A stretch of 64,000 bases of DNA from JAWLHU01 sp049324875. Its GTDB lineage: Bacteria > Bacillota > Sulfobacillia > Symbiobacteriales > Symbiobacteriaceae. This document shows, one piece after another, positions 51,401-58,479 of this stretch (position 1 is its first letter; each line of letters begins with the position of its first letter). The stretch spans positions 1 through 64,000 of the forward strand of contig JBMONC010000028.1 in assembly GCA_049324875.1 (NCBI GenBank), given 5' to 3'. The notes beneath the pieces are model-generated. The model was not told the origin of the DNA, made no database searches, and saw only the letters and a program-made list of their open reading frames with translations. Made by a program: the position numbers and the translations under genes.

Positions 51401-52351
51401 CAGAACCCCTTCGGCCGGCTGGTGATCCTCTTCCGGCGGCTCCCGGAGGATCGGGAGGACCTGAAGCCCTGGCTCCAGGACGACGTGGTCCGGCAGCTCT
51501 CGTCGGTGGTCGATGTCTCGGTGGTCACCGTCTTCGACGACGGGCGGGTGGAGCGGCACGACCGCTTCGGGGCGCCGGTGCTGCTGAAGCTCAGGACCGA
51601 CAAGGAGCCGATCACCGACCCGAAGCTGGTGGGCGTCTACTGTCTGGTGGAGAACCGTCGGACGGGCGAGATCGTCGACCGGTCCTATGCCGGCGGGCGG
51701 GTGGACCTGGAGGCGGGCACGATCGCCGCCGAGCTGAAGCACCTCTCCACCTACGTCGCCCTGCACCATGAGGCCAAGTTCACCGATGTGCCCACCTCTC
51801 ACTGGGGGTACAGCATCGTCCAGCAGATGGCGGCCCGGCAGGTGATCCGCGGCAAGACCGAGACCCTGTTTGAGCCCGACACGCCGGTCACCCGGGCCCA
51901 GGTGGCGGCGATGCTGGTCCGGGCGATGCGCCTGGACAAGGACGAGCGGTACGCCTACGTCTACTCCGACATCCAGCGGGGCGACCCGCTGGCGGGCGAG
52001 ATCGGCGGCGCCGTCATGGCTGGGCTGATGATGGGCTACCCCGACGGCACCTTCCATCCCGACGCCCTGATCACCCGCCAGGAGCTGGCGGTGGTGCTGA
52101 CCCGCCTCCAGGTCCGGCTCAACCTGGCCACCGGGGTAGAGAGCGGCCTGGCGGCCCAGCGGGTCGCCGCCCTCCAGGACCTGGATTCGGTGGCACCCTG
52201 GGCCCGGCAGGCCGTCCAGAACGCCATCGCCCAGGGGTTGATGACCGGCCGCGAGAACGGCACCTTCTCCCCCGAGGGGAACACCACCCGGGTCGAGGCC
52301 GCCACGGTGGTGAAGCGGCTGATCGACTGGGTGGAGGGCTACTCCCAATAG
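45431..52351 (+). CDS. Giant exported SLH protein with 13 cadherin/Ig-like repeats
   Basis: A 2306-residue protein. A Sec signal peptide (~1-28) is followed by an ~160-residue jelly-roll-like domain (FQYCKANYACAQVFTAG to FETYVTPLP). Next is a cadherin-like beta-sandwich (SDLTVSAGTLSPAFS). Thirteen ~100-residue tandem repeats run from ~280 to ~1600, each opening NDxPxIS and a DxTxxED-type strand and ending TITxTVSDG with SFxLTV. Two more beta-sandwiches (FTPPFTPNTLEYTA; LEPAFDPAVTEYTA), an FN3-like domain and a long linker follow. Three SLH domains close it (FTDVPTSHWG; YPDGTFHPDALITR; MTGRENGTFSPEG), anchoring it to the cell wall. Adhesion or S-layer role is inferred. ATG follows GGGGAGG. Confidence 0.92.
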   Translation: MTRLRSFLSGLLVILMLLNGLALPAQAAAEELDQSQTLQEGFQYCKANYACAQVFTAGKNGGVTRVRVLVAKESGTGDLLLQVRALNSSGEPIGTTLASEAVAAADVPGAGSPAWVDVTFATPASVTAGTQYALYMTAQPDTVYHWYDSRLNPYAGGREWLQDTDGTWDPFSNNDLAFETYVTPLPNNAQLSDLTVSAGTLSPAFSSTTYSYTVVVPNGVTSLVVTPTTDDPNAIAKVNGSDPSTPVPLKVGDNAIDVVVTAADLVTTKTYSINAHRNALPTITGPSDQTIQEDTSTGPVPFTVGDAETPADSLLLSATSLNPEIVPVSNIFLSGSGTDRTIRVTPSPNAFGTATIEIQASDGMDVRTKQFKVYVTAVNDPPTISAIADQSMPEDGTLDVAFTVNDPDGLLDSLTITPKSSDQAVLPNTQLFVGGTGSNRTLTIAHQGLPGTTTISVTVSDGSATDTSSFGLTLNPVNDAPVISTLANKTILEDTENFSFSFTVSDEETAAGSLLINVLSSDPSLVPESTATITNTGGNVTVTMHPTPDMIGSTTITVSVSDGAATTTSSFTLTIVESNDPPVIGPVSDQTTDEDTILGPIDVTVSDVDTPVADLLLTATSSNTALVPNANIAVGGSDSVRTLTITPAANQSGSTTITLTLNDGLSQTTKSFKLTVNPVNDPPTISEIPDMTVAQGDPVPTVSFTVGDLETAAGSLVVTASSSDTSVVPESGLKLGGTGSTRSLSITPTGAGTTIITVTVSDGSQTAADSFVLTVSQRPTISPIADVTVDEDNSTGPIAFTIGDLETSASALILSGSSSNQSLVPDGNILFGGAGSNRTVTVTPYANAYGTATITITVTDGDGLSSSRSFLLTVNSINDLPAISAIADITAPEDATIGPIAFTVADVETSAAALEIVVLSSNTSLVPNSAFILDGAGENRTLTFKPAAEQSGSTTITISVSDGIGATTESFNLTVTAVDDPPRFIMPSNPSVLEDSSITVDVSAEDVDSPLGTYTLTAVSLDQVKVPDANISVTGSSPNWSVTITPGPNQSGSVAIRLTATDVDTAFSFSDDMLLSIVDINDPPTLSAFTNQATTEDTPILDIPFTVGDIETAADDLLISASSDNPQLLPLDSFVFGGSGTSRTLSIYPAEDQYGTAGVFVTIDDGTDKVVRSFIVDVTSVADAPRLKGLSPQTIKEDEVLKMSVVVYDPDSSLSTVSVSFSSDNQALIPDANIELVGTGANRTLVITPTADYSGLATITVTSTGEGLTSVQSFPVTVEPVNDLPLISLIPDLTVLEDSTPGPLSFTVGDVETPAAELTVTATSSDKTLVPDANILIGGSGPTRTITVTPAPNRFGSATITVSVSDGAATAKETFQVKVTGVNDAPSFTLAGDLLVDEDDGKQSLTGFASSISAGPYETGQKLTFEVSVDNPTLFEFLPKITSSGQLTFTTALHAFGSATVTVRLLDDGGVANGGVSVSGDQSFTITVSPINDLPQISAVPGQGTEEGTPTPELAFTVSDVETTAAALVVTASSSNKTLVPDENIELGGINGDRWVRVRPAPGRIGTTTITLTVSDGTGSNSTSFIVIVNDVKLAELTPSVGVFTPPFTPNTLEYTAIYTGVQTTATLTPVGFDPDVTISVNNNVVQSGEESPPIELLENGGLAEIRIVAPTGISRTYKVRFLRAPSNITDLIELSLSRGTLEPAFDPAVTEYTATVENFVESVTVHARPGDGRSKVLIDGGEELQVGSNLIQVLVIAENGERKMYRITVTRDKGALGLTNVKLEPGAEYAAITFTTDAPAEAVVYYKASGSAKEESVSGPLTSNHRLSLGPLQPATTYTFRIVATREDETSAGYSSFFTTEEPPEVSICPGGEIRTEGPRTVLVRCPGDAEANRAVESAFLTPQPEGTVATTTVIDEQMMREALRQAGIQPGSDLPATVVIRTSGGGEMQSAVIDSAAAQRAVAMNSAIEIRSDFGSLTLPPLAVAGANQNPFGRLVILFRRLPEDREDLKPWLQDDVVRQLSSVVDVSVVTVFDDGRVERHDRFGAPVLLKLRTDKEPITDPKLVGVYCLVENRRTGEIVDRSYAGGRVDLEAGTIAAELKHLSTYVALHHEAKFTDVPTSHWGYSIVQQMAARQVIRGKTETLFEPDTPVTRAQVAAMLVRAMRLDKDERYAYVYSDIQRGDPLAGEIGGAVMAGLMMGYPDGTFHPDALITRQELAVVLTRLQVRLNLATGVESGLAAQRVAALQDLDSVAPWARQAVQNAIAQGLMTGRENGTFSPEGNTTRVEAATVVKRLIDWVEGYSQ

Positions 52352-52355
52352 CGAG

Positions 52356-52385
52356 AGAGACCCGGCGCAACAGCGCCGGGTCTCT
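52356..52385 (+). terminator. Terminator of the SLH gene
   Basis: A 13-bp perfect stem (AGAGACCCGGCGC) with loop AACA, followed by ATATATATA. It begins 4 bases after the stop codon. Confidence 0.8.
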
Positions 52386-52392
52386 ATATATA

Positions 52393-52668
52393 GCCACGGA
52401 TTACACGGATTACACGGATTAATACATAAATAAATGACAATTGGGTTGTACCCTCTTATCCGGGGTGTCGGTGCGAAGCACCGCACCATGGCGGGGGATC
52501 ACGTTTCTTTGCCACGGTTACGCGGGTTACTCCATAAAAATTGGGATTGTACCCACTTTCCATTCGGTGGTGCTGAAGCGGCAGATCATGGGGGGTGCTG
52601 TGCACCAATACTTAGGCTCATTATTTTTTCATTGTTTTTAATCCGTGTATATCCGTGTAATCCGTGGC
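52393..52668. repeat. Nested inverted-repeat element, copy 3
   Basis: Left outer module GCCACGGATTACACGG at 52393. Left inner arm at 52464-52488 has the shared 19 bases. A second, decayed unit begins near 52511 (GCCACGGTTACGCGG) and contains a degraded inner arm near 52567 (GGTGGTGCTGAAGCGGC). The right outer module ATCCGTGTAATCCGTGGC ends at 52668. Orientation is the same as copy 2, so the two copies bracket the SLH gene as direct repeats. There is no coding frame. Confidence 0.75.
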
Positions 52669-52766
52669 AAAATTTAGGCCCGACTTGTTCGCATGATAAC
52701 TTTCATTCTCGACTTTTCACAGAAGGAGAAACAGCCATAGGGATAGAAATTGGCATACTGGAAAAG

Positions 52767-52785
52767 TGGTAATACCAGTTTACCA
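52767..52785 (+). promoter_or_regulatory. FadR-type operator candidate
   Basis: TGGTAATACCA at 52767-52777 is a perfect TGGT-N3-ACCA palindrome, the consensus of FadR-subfamily GntR regulators. A second ACCA half-site follows at 52782-52785. It lies 58 bases ahead of the regulator gene and is probably an autoregulatory and operon-control site. Confidence 0.6.
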
Positions 52786-52842
52786 AATGAATGGTGCCTT
52801 TACAAAGTTCCGGTCTTCACAAGCGAAGACTACTGAGGGGGT

Positions 52843-53592
52843 ATGCGGGTGGCGATCCAACCCGTGAAGCGAACCAGGGCCTACGAGGAGATTGTGCAGC
52901 AGCTGGCGGAGATGGTCCGGCAGGGGGAGCTGAAACCGGGGGACCGGCTTCCGTCGGAGCGGGACCTCGCTACCGCCTTCGGGGTCGGGCGGCCCACCCT
53001 GCGGCAGGCGCTGACGGTGCTGGCACAGGCGGGGGTGGTGGAGATCGTCCCGGGCTCGGGGATCTACCTGCGCAAGCCCGTCACCGAAGCGCCCGGCGGG
53101 GCCTCCCATGCAATGGCGATGGTGCTGATCACCGAGAGCAAGGACCTGCTGAATATGCTGGAGCTGCGGATCGCCATCGAGAGCGAGGCGGCCTTCCTGG
53201 CCGCCATGCGCCGCACGCCGGAGGCGGTGGAGCGGCTGATGGCGGCCTACAACGCCCTGGAGCGGGCCTTCACCGTCCGCCATGAGGCGATCGAGGAGGA
53301 CTACCAGTTCCACTGCGCCGTGGCCGCAGCGACCGACAACCCGGTCTTCGTCAAGGTGATGGCCTCGCTGGCCGACCTCTTCCTGCAGATGTTCCGCAAG
53401 ACCACCGAGTCGCTCTACCACGAGCCGGATCGGATTCTGGCCAACCTGCAGGAGCACCGGGCCATCCTGGAGGCGATCGTGGACCAGCGGGCGGAGGATG
53501 CCCGGGAGGCTATGGTCCGCCACCTGCGGCGGGTCTTCACCCGGCTGGAGCGGGCCCGGTCACTGGGCGCCTCGACCCCGGCCGACCTGTAA
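52843..53592 (+). CDS. FadR-subfamily GntR regulator
   Basis: A 249-residue repressor. The N-terminal winged helix (YEEIVQQLAEMVRQGELKPG, LPSERDLATAFGVGRPTLRQ, GSGIYLR) is followed by an all-helical FCD ligand-binding domain. The FCD metal-site pattern includes EEDYQFHCAVAAATDN and HRAILEAI. Ligands of such proteins are usually organic acids such as lactate, glycolate or aldonates. It is first in the direction of the catabolic operon (48 bases ahead of the next gene), so it is probably its local regulator. ATG follows GAGGGGG. Confidence 0.92.
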   Translation: MRVAIQPVKRTRAYEEIVQQLAEMVRQGELKPGDRLPSERDLATAFGVGRPTLRQALTVLAQAGVVEIVPGSGIYLRKPVTEAPGGASHAMAMVLITESKDLLNMLELRIAIESEAAFLAAMRRTPEAVERLMAAYNALERAFTVRHEAIEEDYQFHCAVAAATDNPVFVKVMASLADLFLQMFRKTTESLYHEPDRILANLQEHRAILEAIVDQRAEDAREAMVRHLRRVFTRLERARSLGASTPADL

Positions 53593-53639
53593 GCGATCAG
53601 ATTCCGCCGCCCCGCTGCGGCGGTCTAGGAGGTACATCC

Positions 53640-54701
53640 ATGTCCAACGTCGCGCGCATCGCCCCTGACCGCCTGCAGGATTGGTCCACCCGACTCCTGA
53701 TCGCCGCCGGGGTGCCCCGGGAGGATGCCGAGGAGGTCGCCCGCCACCTGCTCTTCGCCGACCTGCGGGGCATCGACACCCACGGCACCAGCCGGCTGAA
53801 GATCTACCTCGTCCGGATCGCCAGCGGGGTCCTCTCGCCCACCACCCGGATCACGGTGCTGCGGGAGAGCCCGGTCAGCGCCCTGCTGGACGGCGGCAAC
53901 GGCCTGGGCCACGTCATCTCCCGCCGGGCCACCGACCTGGCGATCGCCAAGGCAAAAAGTTCGGGCGTGGGGATTGTCGGGGTCCGAAACTCGAACCACA
54001 ACGGCTGCATGGCCTACTACACCCTGCTGATGGCGGAGGCCGGCCTGATCGGCTTCGCCTGCACCAACTCGGTGGCCAACATGCCCCCCTGGGGCGGCCT
54101 GCAGATGTTCTTCGGCACCAACCCGATCTCGATGGCCGCCCCGGCCGCCGAGAGCCCGCCCTTCGTCTTCGACATGGCCACCAGCCAGGTGGCCCGGGGC
54201 AAGATCATCAACGCCGCCCGGGAGGGAAAGCCGATCCCGGAGGGCTGGGCGATGACCAGGGAGGGGCTGCCCACCACCGACTCCAAGGCGGCGATGGAGG
54301 GCGTTCTGCTGCCGATGGCCGGCCCCAAGGGCTCGGCGCTGGCCTACGGGGTGGAGGTCCTGGCGGGGGTGCTGACCGGCGCCCTGATCGGCCCCGAGCT
54401 GCCACGGATGTACGAGCAGCTGGACCAGCCGCAGCAGGTGGGCCACTTCTTCATGGCCTTCCGGCCCGACCTCTTCCGCCCGATGGAGGAGTTCACCCGG
54501 CGGATGGACCAGACCGCCGAGATGGTCCGGGCGGTCCCGCCGGTCCCCGGCGTCGATCAGGTGCTGGTGCCGGGCGACCTGGAGCGGATGCGGGCCGAGG
54601 AGAACCGGCGGCTGGGCGTCCCCATCACCCCCGGGGTGCGGCGGGAGTTCGCCGAGATGGCCGAGACGTACGGCGTTCCGCTCCCCGAGGAGCTGCAGTA
54701 G
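53640..54701 (+). CDS. Ldh-family (type 2 malate/lactate/ureidoglycolate) dehydrogenase
   Basis: A 353-residue NAD(P)-dependent oxidoreductase of the LDH2/MDH2 family. The catalytic H48 is in GIDTHGTSRL and NSNHNGCMAYY lines the site. NPISMAAPA and FDMATSQVARGKI are the nucleotide-binding region. Members oxidise 2-hydroxyacids such as malate, sulfolactate, 2,3-diketogulonate or ureidoglycolate, so the substrate is open. ATG follows AGGAGGT. It is the first enzyme gene of the operon, 27 bases ahead of the next. Confidence 0.9.
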   Translation: MSNVARIAPDRLQDWSTRLLIAAGVPREDAEEVARHLLFADLRGIDTHGTSRLKIYLVRIASGVLSPTTRITVLRESPVSALLDGGNGLGHVISRRATDLAIAKAKSSGVGIVGVRNSNHNGCMAYYTLLMAEAGLIGFACTNSVANMPPWGGLQMFFGTNPISMAAPAAESPPFVFDMATSQVARGKIINAAREGKPIPEGWAMTREGLPTTDSKAAMEGVLLPMAGPKGSALAYGVEVLAGVLTGALIGPELPRMYEQLDQPQQVGHFFMAFRPDLFRPMEEFTRRMDQTAEMVRAVPPVPGVDQVLVPGDLERMRAEENRRLGVPITPGVRREFAEMAETYGVPLPEELQ

Positions 54702-54727
54702 ATCATCCGCGCGAAAGGAGCACCCCC

Positions 54728-55495
54728 ATGCCAGTCTTCGACGATCGCTTCCCCGGAATGCTGCAGGAGGGCCGCCCGCTGGCCGGCCTCTTTGTCGGGA
54801 TCACCGCCCCGGCCCTGGTGGAGATGGCCGGTTTCGCCGGCTTTGACTTCGTCATCATCGACAACGAGCACGGCCCGGCGGGGATCGAGACCACCGAGAA
54901 CATGATCCGGGCGGCCAAGGCGGCAGGGATTGTGCCGCTGGTCCGGGTCTCGGGGGCGAATGTGCAGGAGATCCTCCGCACCCTGGACGTGGGCGCTTCG
55001 GGCATCCAGGTGCCGCAGGTCAACACCGCCGAGCAGTGCCGTCTGGTGGTGGAGGCCGCCAAGTACCCGCCGCTGGGCAACCGGGGGGTCGCCTTCTCCA
55101 CCCGGGCCGCCGGCTGGGGCTTCTTCGGCGGACCGGCCCACCTGACCGGCTCCAACGAGAAGACGGTGGTGGTCACCCACATCGAGACCGGGCTGGCGGT
55201 GCAGAACCTGGACGAGATGCTGGCCGTGAAGGGCATCGACGTGATGTTCATCGGCCCCAACGACCTCTCGGTCTCCCTGGGCTACGCCGGCAACTACAAC
55301 CACCCGGATGTGCAGGCGATCATCGCCGACTGCATCCGGCGGATCGCCGCCGCCGGCGTCATCCCGGGCATCCTGGCCACCAACCCGGACGAGTTCCACA
55401 AGTACGCTGCCCTGGGCGCCCGCTACATGCCCTGCACGGTCAACGGGCTGCTGGCCGGCGCCATGAAGAGCCACATGGCCGGCTGCCGCAAGTAG
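54728..55495 (+). CDS. HpcH/HpaI-family aldolase 1
   Basis: A 255-residue class II pyruvate aldolase: FVIIDNEHGP (catalytic H48), PLVRVSG (arginine binding pyruvate), VTHIETG and FIGPNDLSVSLG (metal-binding Glu and Asp). It splits 2-keto-3-deoxy or 4-hydroxy-2-keto acids to pyruvate plus an aldehyde. GarL, the 5-keto-4-deoxyglucarate aldolase, yields tartronate semialdehyde, which the reductase at the end of this operon would use. It differs markedly from the second aldolase (56694-57482), so the two are not a recent duplication. ATG follows AAAGGAG. Confidence 0.9.
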   Translation: MPVFDDRFPGMLQEGRPLAGLFVGITAPALVEMAGFAGFDFVIIDNEHGPAGIETTENMIRAAKAAGIVPLVRVSGANVQEILRTLDVGASGIQVPQVNTAEQCRLVVEAAKYPPLGNRGVAFSTRAAGWGFFGGPAHLTGSNEKTVVVTHIETGLAVQNLDEMLAVKGIDVMFIGPNDLSVSLGYAGNYNHPDVQAIIADCIRRIAAAGVIPGILATNPDEFHKYAALGARYMPCTVNGLLAGAMKSHMAGCRK

Positions 55496-55523
55496 CGGGC
55501 GGCGCGCAGAGGAGGGCTTGCTC

Positions 55524-56672
55524 ATGAAGATCGTGATCGCACCTGATTCCTACAAGGGCTCCATGACCGCCGCCGAGGTGGCGGAGGCAATGGGCCGGGG
55601 GGTGCGCCGCCTCTGGCCGGAGGCCGAGGTCGACCTGGTGCCCATGGCCGACGGCGGGGAGGGGACGGTCCAGGCGCTGGTGGATGCCACCGGCGGCCGG
55701 CTGGTGACGGCCACGGTCCGGGGCCCGCTGGGCGAGCCGGTGGAGGCCGCCTTCGGGCTGATGGGCGACGGCGAGACCGCCGTGATCGAGATGGCCCAGG
55801 CCTCCGGCCTGCCGCTGGTGCCCCCGGAGCGGCGGAACCCGCTGATCACCAGCACCTACGGCACCGGCGAGCTGATCCGGCACGCCCTGGACCTGGGGGC
55901 GAAGCGGCTGATCATCGGGATCGGCGGCAGCGCCACCAACGACGGCGGGGCCGGCATGGCCCAGGCGCTGGGCGCCCGGCTCCTGGACGGCGACGGGCGG
56001 GAGCTGGAGCCCGGCGGGGCCGCCCTGGCCCGGCTGGAGCGGATCGACCTGACCGGCCTGGACCCCCGGCTGGCCGGCTTTGCGATCACCGTCGCCTGTG
56101 ACGTGGACAACCCGCTGACCGGTCCCCGGGGCGCCGCAGCGGTCTTCGGCCCCCAGAAGGGGGCGACCCCGGAGATGGTGGCCCAGCTGGACGCCGCCCT
56201 GGCCCGGTGGGCTGAGGTGCTTCGGCGGGAGCTGGGGTGCGACGTGGAGGAGATGCCCGGTGCCGGCGCCGCCGGCGGCCTCGGGGCCGGCCTGGTGGCG
56301 ATCCTGGGCGCCACCCTCCGCCGGGGGGTGGAGATCGTGGTGGATGCGGTCAAGCTGACCGAGCGGATGGCCGGGGCCGACCTCTGCCTGACCGGCGAGG
56401 GCGGCACCGACTTCCAGACCGTCCGGGGCAAGACGCCGATGGGCGTCGCCCGGGCGGCCAAGGTCCACGGCGTCCCGGTGATCTGCCTCTCGGGCGGGCT
56501 GGGGCGGGAGTACCAGCAGATCTACGCGGTCGGCATCGACGCCGCCCTCTCCATCGTTCCCGGCCCCATCAGCCTGGAGCAGGCGATGGCCCGGGGTGCT
56601 GAACTGGTCGAAGATGCAACCGAGCGGGCGCTCCGCCTGGTGGCCCTGGGGGGCCGGCTCGGCAGGTCGTAG
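55524..56672 (+). CDS. Glycerate 2-kinase (GarK/GlxK family)
   Basis: A 382-residue kinase making 2-phosphoglycerate from glycerate and ATP. Family marks are KIVIAPDSYKGSMTA at the N-terminus, MADGGEGT, GIGGSATNDGGAGMAQALG and DLCLTGEGGTDFQT. Class assignment (2-phospho product) comes from the family. ATG at 55524 follows GAGGAGGGC. It sits between the two aldolase genes, consistent with the terminal step that returns carbon to glycolysis. Confidence 0.93.
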   Translation: MKIVIAPDSYKGSMTAAEVAEAMGRGVRRLWPEAEVDLVPMADGGEGTVQALVDATGGRLVTATVRGPLGEPVEAAFGLMGDGETAVIEMAQASGLPLVPPERRNPLITSTYGTGELIRHALDLGAKRLIIGIGGSATNDGGAGMAQALGARLLDGDGRELEPGGAALARLERIDLTGLDPRLAGFAITVACDVDNPLTGPRGAAAVFGPQKGATPEMVAQLDAALARWAEVLRRELGCDVEEMPGAGAAGGLGAGLVAILGATLRRGVEIVVDAVKLTERMAGADLCLTGEGGTDFQTVRGKTPMGVARAAKVHGVPVICLSGGLGREYQQIYAVGIDAALSIVPGPISLEQAMARGAELVEDATERALRLVALGGRLGRS

Positions 56673-56693
56673 CAGCATACGGAGGCGAGAGAG

Positions 56694-57482
56694 ATGCGGG
56701 AGAACCAGATCAAGCGGGCGCTGAAGAACGGCCAGATGGTGATCGGTACCATGGTCTCCGAGGTGCGGGGGCCGGGCGTCATGACGATGCTCGACACCGC
56801 CGGCTTCGACTTCGTCTACATCGACATGGAGCACTCCACCTACAGCCTGGAGACCGCCGGTGATATGATCACCGCCGCCAAGGGGACCAACCTGCACACC
56901 ATCGTCCGCACCCCGGGCCTCTCCCGCCTGGCCATCCAGCAGCCGCTGGACGCCGGCGCCGACGGCATCCTGGTCCCGCAGGTGGAGAACGTGGCCGAGG
57001 TCCGGCAGATCGTCGCCTGGGCCAAGTACTTCCCCATGGGGGAGCGGGGCATGGCGATCCGGCGGGGCCACTCCAACTTCGCCAAGGTGAACACGGCGGA
57101 CTACACCAGGCACGCCAACGAGGAGACGTTGGTCGTCATCCAAATCGAGAGCGTCAGCGCCATCGAGGATATCGACAACATGGTCTCGGTCCCGGGCGTC
57201 GACGCTGCCTTTATCGGTCCGGCCGACCTCTCCCAGTCCTATGGCATCCCCGGCAAGACCGAGGACCCCCGGATCATCGAGGGGCTGATGAGGTTCATCG
57301 CCGCCTGCAACCGGCATGGGGTGGCGCCGGGCATCCACGTCTACGAGATGGAGAAGGCCAAGTGGTGGATCGACCAGGGGATGCGGCTGATCGCCTATGG
57401 CAACGACATCTCCATGATCGTCGACACCGGCAGCCGCCAGACCGGCGAGCTGAAGGGCTACCTGAAGAGCAAGGCGCAGTAG
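56694..57482 (+). CDS. HpcH/HpaI-family aldolase 2
   Basis: A 262-residue second aldolase: FVYIDMEHSTYS (catalytic histidine), TIVRTPG (pyruvate-binding arginine), VIQIESVSAIED and FIGPADLSQSYG (metal ligands). The sequence is only distantly like aldolase 1, suggesting a different aldehyde or keto acid. Having two such enzymes in one operon suggests either two related substrates or two stereoisomers. ATG follows GGAGGCGAG; the next gene is 16 bases away. Confidence 0.9.
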   Translation: MRENQIKRALKNGQMVIGTMVSEVRGPGVMTMLDTAGFDFVYIDMEHSTYSLETAGDMITAAKGTNLHTIVRTPGLSRLAIQQPLDAGADGILVPQVENVAEVRQIVAWAKYFPMGERGMAIRRGHSNFAKVNTADYTRHANEETLVVIQIESVSAIEDIDNMVSVPGVDAAFIGPADLSQSYGIPGKTEDPRIIEGLMRFIAACNRHGVAPGIHVYEMEKAKWWIDQGMRLIAYGNDISMIVDTGSRQTGELKGYLKSKAQ

Positions 57483-57498
57483 GGGGGCCGCGTTCATC

Positions 57499-58467
57499 AT
57501 GAAAAAGGTTCTGATCGTACAGCCGATCCACGAGAGCGGCGTGAAGATCCTGCAGCAGCACTTTGAGGTGAAGGTCGCCTCCGACCCCTCGGTGGCGACG
57601 GTGATCCGGGAGATCCAGGGCTGTGAGGGGGTGGTGGTCCGCACGGCGCCCTTCACCCGGGAGATCATCGAGGCGGCGGACAGCCTCCGGATCATCGCCC
57701 GGCACGGGGTCGGCGTGGACAACATCGACGTCCAGGCGGCCACCGAGAAGGGGATTTACGTGGTCAACACCCCGGACGCCAACGCCGTCTCGGTGGCGGA
57801 GCACGCCATCGTCGCCATGGGCGCCCTGGCCAAGCGGATGCTTCGGCAGGACCGGGCCACCCGGGCCAACCAGTGGGAGGTCCGCAACGAGTACAAGGCG
57901 GTCGACCTGGAGGGGAAGACCCTGGGGCTGGTCGGCATCGGCCGGATCGGCTCCCTGGTGGCCCGCAAGGCGCAGGGCGCCTTCGAGATGCGGGTGATCG
58001 CCTACGACCCGTACATCTCCCCGGAGGCGGCGGCCCGGCTGGGCGTCACCCTGGTGGATGAGATGGAGCAGGTCTTCCGGCAGGCGGATGTGCTCTCGCT
58101 GCACACCCCGCTCACCCCCGAGACCCGGGGGATGGTCAACGCCGCCCGGCTCAGCCTGATGAAGCCGACCGCCTTCCTGATCAACTTCTCCCGGGGCGAG
58201 GTGGTGGACGAGCAGGCGCTCTGCACCGCCCTGACCACCGGCCAGATCGCCGGCGCCGCCCTGGATGTCTTCGAGCAGGAGCCGCCGCCGGCGGACAACC
58301 CGCTCTTCGGGTTGGAGAACGTGCTGCTCTCGCCCCACAGCGCCGCCCTGACCACCGAGTGCGTGGTCCGCATGGCCTCGGGCGCCGCACAGGGGGTGGT
58401 CGACCTGCTGACCGGCGGGCAGCCCCGCTGGGTGGTGAACAAGGAGGTCCTGACCCGGAAGGGATAA
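57499..58467 (+). CDS. D-2-hydroxyacid dehydrogenase (SerA/GhrB-like)
   Basis: A 322-residue NAD(P)-dependent dehydrogenase. The catalytic arginine is in NFSRGEVVDE, the glutamate in DVFEQEPPP and the histidine in LSPHSAAL. The nucleotide-binding motif is GLVGIGRIGSLVA. ARHGVGVDNID is the family signature. There is no ACT domain, so it is not the serine-pathway enzyme; reduction of hydroxypyruvate or glyoxylate, or oxidation of a D-hydroxyacid, is more likely. ATG follows AGGGGGGCC. Confidence 0.9.
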   Translation: MKKVLIVQPIHESGVKILQQHFEVKVASDPSVATVIREIQGCEGVVVRTAPFTREIIEAADSLRIIARHGVGVDNIDVQAATEKGIYVVNTPDANAVSVAEHAIVAMGALAKRMLRQDRATRANQWEVRNEYKAVDLEGKTLGLVGIGRIGSLVARKAQGAFEMRVIAYDPYISPEAAARLGVTLVDEMEQVFRQADVLSLHTPLTPETRGMVNAARLSLMKPTAFLINFSRGEVVDEQALCTALTTGQIAGAALDVFEQEPPPADNPLFGLENVLLSPHSAALTTECVVRMASGAAQGVVDLLTGGQPRWVVNKEVLTRKG

Positions 58468-58479
58468 CGCAACAGCGAG

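Noticed and set aside
46379..52489. A 2036-codon open frame on the reverse strand across the SLH gene
   Set aside because: It is the complement of a GC-rich repetitive gene. Its product is low-complexity (Gly/Arg/Asp/His runs), it has no ribosome site, and the forward frame has clear domains, a signal peptide and SLH ends.
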